DNA from: Crocinitomicaceae bacterium
GTDB taxonomy: Bacteria; Bacteroidota; Bacteroidia; Flavobacteriales_D; Crocinitomicaceae
DNA: 50,891 nt
Reading direction: 5' to 3'
NCBI GenBank assembly: GCA_023262855.1
Contig: JALQYQ010000061.1
Span: 1-50,891, forward strand
Of this stretch, positions 8,150-16,800 are shown piece by piece. A program made the translations under genes and the position numbers. The stretch's first letter is position 1, and every line of letters starts with the position of its first letter. Below the pieces are notes generated by a model that was not told where the DNA came from, searched no databases, and saw nothing but the letters and a program-made list of their open reading frames with translations.

Positions 8150-9763
8150 CTATTTTTTCAGGGTAATGATTACCACGCGATTGGCAGCGTAAATTTCATC
8201 TGAACATTTGACACAATCGACAATTGGATCTTTTTCCCCCTTAGCCTCAATCAAAATTTGTTGTTGAGGAATACCCATTTGAACCAATTCTGCACGCACA
8301 GACTCGGCACGTTTCAATGAAAGGACATCATTGTAAGCAACTTCACCTCTTTTGTCCGCATGTGCTTCTAATTGAATAGTAATTGCTGGGTATTTTTTCA
8401 TCAAGGCTATCAATTTATCGATGATTTTAACATCATTTTTCAGATTGTATTTATCAAAATCGAAATATATTTTCTGATCTACCCAATTATCTACAAAATC
8501 AAAATAGTCAGTTGAGTCAGGAACTACAACAGGTTCAGTTTTCGTTCTACTGAAAATAATTTCATAACGATCATCATCGCCTTTTCCTCCAAATCTATTT
8601 GATACGAAAAGTGCCGAATCAGCACTTTCATATACAAAATTAAAATCATCCTTTGAACTATTTACCGGAGCTTTGAGGTGCGTGATTTTGTGATTTGAAA
8701 GATTGTAGGTATGAATATCGAGATTTCCATAACCTGGACGTCCATCTGTCGCGAATGACAACACTGAATCTCCTTGAAACAAAGGATACATTTCATTAAG
8801 ATTTGTATTTACTTGCTCTAAAGAAGTTGGATTATTCCATATGTTATTTGAAAATTTGGATAGATAAATGTCCGATTGTTCATCCGTCATTTTTGAAAAA
8901 GCCAACAATTCTCCATTTTCTGAGAGCGTAACATGCGCGCAAGATGAAGTATCATTGAAACCTCCAAATTCCCAAGGCGAAATTGCTGAAATTGAAAATT
9001 CAGTTGCGTTCCATGTTCCTTTATAAATATGAGGGCTTGTTTTTTCTAACACATTTGAAACTGGTTCCGACAATGATAAAAATACATTTCCTGTTGATGG
9101 ATGAATTGCCATCGAATTTACAGATGCATATTTAAATGCTTCCTCTAATACGATTCGATGCAAATTCCCTTCACGATCTTTTAAAAATGGTCTTAAAAGT
9201 AATAATTCAGAATAATCCACTAAGTCCGTAGTCATTTCAATACCGGAGCTATCTACTCCTTCTTCATGGTATTCAATTTGACCAAAAGGTGTTTTTACAC
9301 CACAAAAATCTGCTTTGCTGTTGTTACCAGTAGAATTAATTAATTCGAGTGTTTCCTGATTTTCCCAAGTTGAAATTAAGTCACATGATTCAATTTTATA
9401 TGTCACATTGTACTCATCATCCATGGCTTGATAAGCAGAATAAGCCTGTTTAGCTTCATCATATTTCTTTAAATTCAAACAGACTTCTCCTTTCATATAT
9501 GTAAAGAAAGGTTCAATATCCTTTATCGCAGTTAATTCTGGAAATAAGGAATAACATGTTTCAAATTCACCAATCGTATAACTAGAATATGCATAACGCT
9601 TTATGTCTTCCGAGCTAAACGTCTTATCTGCCTTTAATTGATGGTAAATAGCATATGCTCTTTGGTATTCGAACACATTGAATAACTTTTCAGCTTCGTT
9701 CAATGACTGGCCATTCAATGTCGAAAAGCAAACAAGCGATAAAACGACTAAAATTCTTTTCAT
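8150..9763 (-). CDS. PorE-like OmpA family protein (TPR, beta-propeller, OmpA domain)
   Basis: Exported protein of 537 residues with a signal peptide (MKRILVVLSLVCFSTLNGQ). A TPR-like helical region covers about residues 20-140, a PD40/WD-like beta-propeller about 195-410 (repeats such as LSENGELLAFSKM, DSVLSFATDGRPGYGNLDI, DSALFVSNRFGG), and a C-terminal OmpA peptidoglycan-binding domain about 430-537 (IYFDFDKYNL, LEAHADKRG, ANRVVI). This architecture matches PorE-type T9SS accessory proteins that link outer-membrane complexes to peptidoglycan. Its ATG overlaps the PorP stop (TAATG), so it is the last gene of the surface-protein unit. It probably anchors PorP and the exported adhesins. No carboxypeptidase-regulatory insert is obvious. 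Confidence 0.88.
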   Translation of the reverse strand: MKRILVVLSLVCFSTLNGQSLNEAEKLFNVFEYQRAYAIYHQLKADKTFSSEDIKRYAYSSYTIGEFETCYSLFPELTAIKDIEPFFTYMKGEVCLNLKKYDEAKQAYSAYQAMDDEYNVTYKIESCDLISTWENQETLELINSTGNNSKADFCGVKTPFGQIEYHEEGVDSSGIEMTTDLVDYSELLLLRPFLKDREGNLHRIVLEEAFKYASVNSMAIHPSTGNVFLSLSEPVSNVLEKTSPHIYKGTWNATEFSISAISPWEFGGFNDTSSCAHVTLSENGELLAFSKMTDEQSDIYLSKFSNNIWNNPTSLEQVNTNLNEMYPLFQGDSVLSFATDGRPGYGNLDIHTYNLSNHKITHLKAPVNSSKDDFNFVYESADSALFVSNRFGGKGDDDRYEIIFSRTKTEPVVVPDSTDYFDFVDNWVDQKIYFDFDKYNLKNDVKIIDKLIALMKKYPAITIQLEAHADKRGEVAYNDVLSLKRAESVRAELVQMGIPQQQILIEAKGEKDPIVDCVKCSDEIYAANRVVIITLKK

Positions 9764-10710
9764 TAATTCTTCGGCGTATAAATTCTATTTCTTTTCATCC
9801 AAGGAGTAGCAGATCCTGTTTTAGGTCTTGACAATTGAAGCTCAAGAAAAATTTCATGAGAACCAGATGAATATTTACCAATATCAGAAAGTGTATAGTC
9901 GTACGAATAGCCGAATTTGAAAGGACCAACTTGACCACCAGCAAGGAAAGCAACACAATCAGTATGACGATATGAAGCTCCTAACCATAGCATATCTCTG
10001 TATGTTCCAAGCAATGTCAAATCTGCTTGCCATGTGCCTGTTTCAATAACTTGACCCAAAGCAGTTGTTTTCAAACCAAAATTTTTCCCTAAATCAAAAT
10101 GATAACCTCCAATAACGTAATACGTTCTCATTAATGGATTGTAAAGTAGATTTTCAAAATTGTATAAATCTCTTTTTAATTGCACCAAATTACTAGCAGA
10201 AATACCAGCAAACCCTTTGTCTTTATAATGATAAAAGGCTCCAAAATTAGCATCCGGTACCATTTGATTGTTATACCCTCTTAAAACCGCTGGATCATCT
10301 GGCAAATACGTTGTCAATTTTGTAACATCAATCAAGTGTTGCGTAACACTTACACCCAATCCCAAACCTAATTTATGATTGTTTCTTTTGTCTAACTGTA
10401 ATTGATAAGACGTGTTAATATTCAACCCCGTTCTTCTACTTGGTCCAGAAACATCATTAAAAATTACACCACCAAAGCCCATCTTTTTTGCAATTGCTGA
10501 ATGTGCAGAAATCAACTGAGTAGTTGGTGAACCAGGAAAGCTTGTCCATTGTTTACGGAAGTTAAATTGAACTGGAATGTATTCTTTTGTTCCAGTTGCT
10601 CCAGCATTCACAATCATTTCATTGAATAAATATTGTGAGTTCAAAGCTATTTGTTGAGCAGAAGCTAATCCACTTAGTGTTATAGCGAAAATTGTTATGT
10701 ACTTTTTCAT
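9763..10710 (-). CDS. PorP/SprF family type IX secretion membrane protein
   Basis: Predicted outer-membrane beta-barrel of 315 residues with a signal peptide (MKKYITIFAITLSGLASAQ). Family marks are the opening YLFNEMIVNAGATGTKEYIPVQFNFRKQW, the segment KKMGFGGVIFNDVSGPSRRTGLN, and the C-terminal pair GPFKFGYSYDYTLSDI and SGSHEIFLEL. PorP/SprF proteins are needed to secrete or attach cargo bearing type B C-terminal domains, in particular SprB. Two such cargo genes lie directly upstream in the same unit. It starts 4 bases after the stop of the first and shares one base with the PorE-like gene. Confidence 0.93.
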   Translation of the reverse strand: MKKYITIFAITLSGLASAQQIALNSQYLFNEMIVNAGATGTKEYIPVQFNFRKQWTSFPGSPTTQLISAHSAIAKKMGFGGVIFNDVSGPSRRTGLNINTSYQLQLDKRNNHKLGLGLGVSVTQHLIDVTKLTTYLPDDPAVLRGYNNQMVPDANFGAFYHYKDKGFAGISASNLVQLKRDLYNFENLLYNPLMRTYYVIGGYHFDLGKNFGLKTTALGQVIETGTWQADLTLLGTYRDMLWLGASYRHTDCVAFLAGGQVGPFKFGYSYDYTLSDIGKYSSGSHEIFLELQLSRPKTGSATPWMKRNRIYTPKN

Positions 10711-10714
10711 AATC

Positions 10715-13700
10715 TTATCTTACAATCGTTATGTTTCCTGTTAAAGGCTTACGGTCTTCAAAATTCAAATTCAAAATATAATAGTAGGTTTCAGAAGGCA
10801 AATCCTGTCCATTCACAACCCCATCCCAAGGTTCATATGCTCCACGTTGCGTATGAATTAAGTTCCCCCATTTGTTGAAAATTTGCAATTCAGCATCTGG
10901 ATACAAACTCATATTCTCAATAATCCAAGTATCGTTGTATAAATCGTCATTCGGTGAAAATGCATTCACAGGGCTAACACATTCAATATTGTTTTTAGGA
11001 ATATAAACAGAATCTTGACCTGTACATCCTAAAATATCTGTTACTGTAATTGAATAATACTGATTGTATAAATTCTCATTTAATGCATTCGTTTCACCGT
11101 TCGACCACAAGTAAGTATAACCTTCATTACCTCCTACTGCGTTCACCAAGGCTTTTCCATCATGTTGATCGATACAACTAATTTCAGTTACTTCAAACGT
11201 CATAGTAATTGGCGCTGGTTGAGTGATTTCAACAGCAATTGAATCAGTACAACCTTTTGTGTCAACAACCACTAACGAATAATTGTCTGCAGTTATGTTC
11301 AGTAAATCTTCAGATGTTGCTCCATTTGACCATGTTGTAGTATAAGCAGGATTTCCACCAGTAATATCAACTAAAATCGAACCATCTGAACCTCCATTAC
11401 AACTTACAATTGTGAATGTATAATCTATCACTAAAGAATCTGGTTGCTCGATTTCAAAGAACATTTCATAAAAACATGCATTTGAATCGATAATCTCTAC
11501 TTGATAAATATCCGCAGGAAATGCATTTAAGTCCTCTGTTTGAGCAGATAGTGCGTACGTTGAATTGAACCATGTGAAGTTAAATGGACTTGTACCACCT
11601 AGCGGTGAAATGTCAATGATTCCATCTGATAAACCATAGCACGTTACAGGAGTGATTAGTTCATTCAATGTTAGCGGATCCGGTTGTGTTACTGTCATTG
11701 AATCACTAATAATACAACCATTAAAATCTGTAACTACAAATGTATAATTACCAGCTGTTAGGTTTTCAATGTAAGAATCTGTTCCACCATTCGACCAGTT
11801 GTACGCATAAGGAACTGTTCCACCTGTTATATTCAAATTAATAGCCCCGTCAGTTCCATCATTGCATTTTACATTTGTAACTGAATAGCTAAAATCCAAA
11901 CTATCTTGAGGTTCAGTAAGTGTTATTTCAGCCATTGTTGTGCATGAATGACCATCTGTAACAATAACAGAATAATCACCAGCAATTAACAGCGATAAAT
12001 CTTCCGTAACATCACTTGTATTCCAATTGAAAACGTATGGTAATGTTCCACCAGTTACGGTTAGATCAACAGAACCGTTATTTCCACCTTTACACAAAAT
12101 ATTTACCCCAGTAATACTAGATTCAAGTAGTGTAGGTTCTGTAACTGTCAATGTATCCAACACTACACAACCATTTGCATCAGTAACAATAAAATTATAT
12201 GTTTCTGCAGGAATGTTTGAAAGATCTTGTGATGTTGTGCTAAGGAGATAAACACTATTTGCCCACTCATAAAAATAGGGACTCGTTCCTCCGCTTACGC
12301 TTAAATCAATACCACCGTTTGATTCTCCGAAACAGTTCACATTTACAATCGAATTTGTAACTGCCATTGGCGCAGCCGGTTGCTGAATAACCAAGTTGTT
12401 TGAATACGTACATCCGTTGTCATCTGTAACTGTGTAAGAGTAATTGCCAGAAACTACATTTGTTAAATCCTCACTCGTAAAAGAGTTCGACCAATTATAT
12501 GAATATGGGCTTGTTCCTCCAGTTACAGTTATATCAATTATTCCTGTACTGAATCCATAACATAATACATCAGTAACAATTTCAGTAACAGTAATTGGTA
12601 AATTCGGTTGTGTTACTTCTTGTGAAGTTGTTTTTGAACATCCAAAATTATCTGTCACAACGACTGTATACACAGATGCTGGAATCGAAACTAAATCTTG
12701 AGAATTTGAAACAACTGTTGCTAATGAATTTGTCCATACATAAGAATAAGGACCTGTTCCACCTGTTACAGTTAAATCAACCGATCCATCAGTTCCTCCA
12801 AAACAATTTACATTAATTGCTGATGTTGACAAAGTTAAAAGAGGTGGTTGTCCAATTACGCCATTTGCTGAATATGTACATCCTTTTGCATCAGTTACAA
12901 TAACAGTGTAGTTATCTGCAACAACATTAAACAAAGCAGAACCCGTTTCAGAAAACAAAGAGCTAGAATTGCTCCATTGATATGTATAACCTGCAGTTCC
13001 TCCTGTTGGATTGAAAAGTAAAGAACCAGTTGCTTGGCCATTACAATTTACATCTGTAGTTGACAAGGTTCCTGCCAAAACAGGTGGCTGAGAAACCGTA
13101 ATATTATCCGAAAAAGAACAACCTTTTGCATCCGTTACATTTATTGTATATGTGCCTTGAGTAAGATTTACAATGTCTTGTGCTAGACTTCCATTACTCC
13201 AAGAATAAGCATATGGAGCTGTACCTCCCCAAACGGTTAGGTCAATATCCCCTGTTGCCGTTCCGTTACAATCTGCATTTGAAACAATTGATGAATGATT
13301 CAAAGCTTCAATTGGCTGAGTGATTGAAAAGTTTGCAGATTTCACACATGATTTAGAATCTGTAACAGTTAAGGTGTATGCACCAGCTAAGGCATTGGTT
13401 AAATCTTCAACGTTTGCTGTAGTAGGACCTGACCAACTGTATGAATATGAAGGAGTACCACCAGTAACATTCACATTAACTCCACCTGATGCCGCTCCAA
13501 AACAATTGACGCTCGATGAAACACCGGTAATTGAAATTGGATCTGGAGCATTAATAACAACTGCTCCAACAACAACACATCCAGTCGTTTGATCTTTAAT
13601 ATTCACTGTATAAGTACCCGCACTCAAGTTTGTAATTGTACTAGATAAAGCTGCTGTACTTGTGATTGTACCTTGTGACCAAGTGTAAACATAAGGACCA

Positions 13701-13882
13701 GTGCTCGGTGATATAATTGTTACCGTTGCCGAACCATTGGATCCTGCATTACATGAAACATTTACCCCTGCTGTCTGTATTGTAGGGCAGGCAGATGGAG
13801 GAGAAATGATTTCAGTATTGGCCAATGATTCTCTATGAACAAAGGCTACTAACAATAATAAAATGTAGATTGGTTTCTTCAT
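10715..13882 (-). CDS. SprB-repeat surface protein with type B (gliding-type) C-terminal domain
   Basis: A 1055-residue secreted protein, counted from the ATG at 13882, two bases after the stop of the upstream paralogue. A signal peptide is followed almost at once by 12 tandem SprB repeats of about 77 residues (10988-13771). Each follows a scheme of a Cys near the start, GG(T/N)xPYxYxWSNG, an Asp-Leu turn, AGxYxVxVTDxxGC and QP. The last 90 residues form the gliding-motility-associated C-terminal domain (FSPNDDLYNDTWIIEN, LQIFNKWGNLI, LPSETYYYILNL, GNITIVR), the type B T9SS signal. By family knowledge such proteins are surface-exposed adhesins. The ligand is unknown. It has no unique N-terminal domain, unlike its neighbour. 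Confidence 0.92.
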   Translation of the reverse strand: MKKPIYILLLLVAFVHRESLANTEIISPPSACPTIQTAGVNVSCNAGSNGSATVTIISPSTGPYVYTWSQGTITSTAALSSTITNLSAGTYTVNIKDQTTGCVVVGAVVINAPDPISITGVSSSVNCFGAASGGVNVNVTGGTPSYSYSWSGPTTANVEDLTNALAGAYTLTVTDSKSCVKSANFSITQPIEALNHSSIVSNADCNGTATGDIDLTVWGGTAPYAYSWSNGSLAQDIVNLTQGTYTINVTDAKGCSFSDNITVSQPPVLAGTLSTTDVNCNGQATGSLLFNPTGGTAGYTYQWSNSSSLFSETGSALFNVVADNYTVIVTDAKGCTYSANGVIGQPPLLTLSTSAINVNCFGGTDGSVDLTVTGGTGPYSYVWTNSLATVVSNSQDLVSIPASVYTVVVTDNFGCSKTTSQEVTQPNLPITVTEIVTDVLCYGFSTGIIDITVTGGTSPYSYNWSNSFTSEDLTNVVSGNYSYTVTDDNGCTYSNNLVIQQPAAPMAVTNSIVNVNCFGESNGGIDLSVSGGTSPYFYEWANSVYLLSTTSQDLSNIPAETYNFIVTDANGCVVLDTLTVTEPTLLESSITGVNILCKGGNNGSVDLTVTGGTLPYVFNWNTSDVTEDLSLLIAGDYSVIVTDGHSCTTMAEITLTEPQDSLDFSYSVTNVKCNDGTDGAINLNITGGTVPYAYNWSNGGTDSYIENLTAGNYTFVVTDFNGCIISDSMTVTQPDPLTLNELITPVTCYGLSDGIIDISPLGGTSPFNFTWFNSTYALSAQTEDLNAFPADIYQVEIIDSNACFYEMFFEIEQPDSLVIDYTFTIVSCNGGSDGSILVDITGGNPAYTTTWSNGATSEDLLNITADNYSLVVVDTKGCTDSIAVEITQPAPITMTFEVTEISCIDQHDGKALVNAVGGNEGYTYLWSNGETNALNENLYNQYYSITVTDILGCTGQDSVYIPKNNIECVSPVNAFSPNDDLYNDTWIIENMSLYPDAELQIFNKWGNLIHTQRGAYEPWDGVVNGQDLPSETYYYILNLNFEDRKPLTGNITIVR
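10988..13771 (-). repeat. Twelve tandem SprB repeats (coding)
   Basis: Twelve units of about 77 codons were counted by eye from the recurring Cys, GG(T/N), WSNG and VTDxxGC signposts. The units are diverged from each other rather than near-identical, so recent expansion is unlikely. Units 4, 5, 7 and 10 carry a few extra residues after the Trp. Confidence 0.85.
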
Positions 13883-13884
13883 TT

Positions 13885-16800
13885 TCAACGTATAATTGTA
13901 ATTGTTCCGGTGTATTGATTGTTTTCCGGATTGTTTAACTTAATAATGTAATAGTATACTTCTGAAGGAAGAGGATTTCCATTATCGGTCCCATCCCAAG
14001 GCACATAAACTTCACTAGAAGAGTATATTTCATTGCCCCATTTATTGAATATTTTAACAACGGCATTTGAATACAATTCAATATTCTCCAAAATCCATGT
14101 GTCGTTATAATTATCACCATTCGGCGTAATTGTATTTGGAACACCTAAACATTCTTCCTCGTTAATTTGAATTTCAAAATTGAATGATTGAACACATGCA
14201 TTAGCATCCGTAATGATCAATGTATAAAAGCCAGGTATCAATTGACTCGCATTTTGGCTTATTTGACCATTACTCCATGCATAATCATAAGGAGCATTTC
14301 CGCCATATGGACTAATATTAATTGCAGCATCAGATTGATCAATACAACTAACAGGGGTTAACTCATAAGTCAAATCTATTTGTGCTGGTTGCTCAACAAC
14401 CATAGTATCTCTCACCTCACAGCCTTGAGCATCTGTACCAAGGAAATAATAGTATCCTGCTGGTAAATTAATTGCATCTTCAGTTGTTTGTCCATCATTC
14501 CATACTGTTGTGAAAGGTGGAGTTCCTCCAGAATAAGTTACATCAACTAAACCAGTACTATCGCCATTACACAACACATCAACTACACTGTAAACAGCTG
14601 TTTGCATTGCTGGCTGACCAACTGTAATAGTTTGTTCTAAGATACAATTGTTCTTGTCCTTTATACGTATGAAATAATTCGCAGCTGGAACATTCGCAAT
14701 AGTTTCACTAGCATTGTTCAACAATATTTCGTTTTGATTACCCCAAGAGAAGTAATAAGGTTGTTCTCCACCATTTACAGACAAGACAATTTGACCATCC
14801 GCACCACCAAAACAACTAGCATCTGTTACTGTTGGTGTCAACACCAATGGAAGCGGTTCATTAACCACGGTTCCTGTAAATGCCGTACAACCTTGGGCAT
14901 CCACAATGCTTAAAGTATAAACATCAGCAACTACCAAATTTAAATTAGGTGATGTAACTCCGTTCGACCAAGTATACGAATATGGCAAAGTACCACCCGT
15001 TACAGTTGATAAAACTGAGCCCGTTGCATCACCGTTACATAACACATCTGTTGGATTCAATGATGCCGTTAACGCCGCATTTGGTTGAAGAACATTAAAT
15101 GTTGCGGAAGACGTACACAAATTGAAGTCAGTTACCGTTACTGTATAAGAACCTGCGACAATTGACGTTAAATCTTGACTAATTGCGCTATTTGTCCAGG
15201 AATAACTATATGGACTAGTTCCACCAGTTACGGTTAAATCAATACCACCATCATTTAAAGCATAACAATTCACATCATTTACTATTCCCGACAATGAAAT
15301 CGGAGCATTTGGTTGTGTAATAGTTGAAATCAATGTTGATTGGCAAGAATTACCATCAGTAACTAATACAGTGTATGAATCTGCACTTTGTCCAGTAATA
15401 TCTTGTGTGAAGGTATTCAATACTAAAGAACTACTATTGGACCATTGATAGTTGTAAGGTAAAGTTCCACCAGTTACAGTTAAGTTGACTGAACCTGTGC
15501 TATTACCATAGCAAGCAACCGGACTTATCACTGAACTAAGAGCAAGTGGTGCAGCTGGTTGACTAATTAGTTGAGAAGCCGTAATCGTACAACCTTTGCT
15601 ATCGGTAACTGTTAATGAATAATTATTGGCTACAAGACTATTGATATTGGAGCTCGTTGCACCGTTACTCCATAAATAAGAATATGGTGCTGTTCCACCG
15701 GTAACTGTTGATTGAATACTGCCTGTATTTTCTCCAAAACATTTCACATCAATTCCTGTGAGCGCAAGGTTTAATGGTGCTGCTGGTTGTGTCAACGTAT
15801 AGTTAAATGTTGAAGTACAACTATTTAAGTCTGTTACTTGCAATGAATAGTTACCAGCTATAACATTGGTGATTACCGCTGTAGCTGCACCGTTTGACCA
15901 GCTGTAAATGTAACCCGGTGTTCCACCGAATATTCCAGGATTAATTGAACCTGTTGCTTGCCCAAAACAATTAATATTTACTAACGTTGGATTCGATGAT
16001 AAACTTTGTAAAGGTTGATTTATCAATTGATTTGATTGGGCTGTACATCCTTTTGAATCTGTAACATTTACAAAGTAGGTACCTGAAACAATTCCAGTTA
16101 AATCTTCTGTTGTATATGGCAGAACTACACCTGCTGAACTAGACCATTGATAAGCATAAGGAGCAGTTCCACCGGATGTTGTAAGGTTTATAGCTCCATT
16201 CGATCCTCCTTTACATGAGACATCAGTTCCACTAATTGTTAGTGATAATGGTGAAGCCGGCTGAGTTACGACATATGTTTGTGAACTCACACACGAATTT
16301 GCATCGGTCAATGTTAAAGTATATGAACCAGCTCCAATAGTTGATAAATCTTCTGAAGTTTGTCCATTTGACCACGTATATGAATATGGTAGCACACCTC
16401 CGAAAGTATTTACGGAAATTGCACCGTTAGAACCTGCATTACAATTGACATTTGTAATTGCTGCAGTTTGTCCTAGTACAAGTGGTTGATTGATTGTAAA
16501 AGATGAGGAAACACTGCAACCATTTGCATCAGTAACAGCAACCGAATAGGTTCCAACTCCTAAACCAGAAACATCTTGTGATGTAGCTCCTGTGCTCCAT
16601 GCATAAGAATACCCTCCCGTTCCGCCTGTTACTGTAATGTCAATCGCACCATTGTTTATACCACCATTACACGATTTATCGGTCACCACTGAAGAGATGG
16701 ATAAAGCTTGTGCAGGTTCTGTTATTGTAACACCTGTAAATAATTGACAACCATGTGCATCATACACACTTAATTCATAATCACCCGCTGTTAGTGACGA

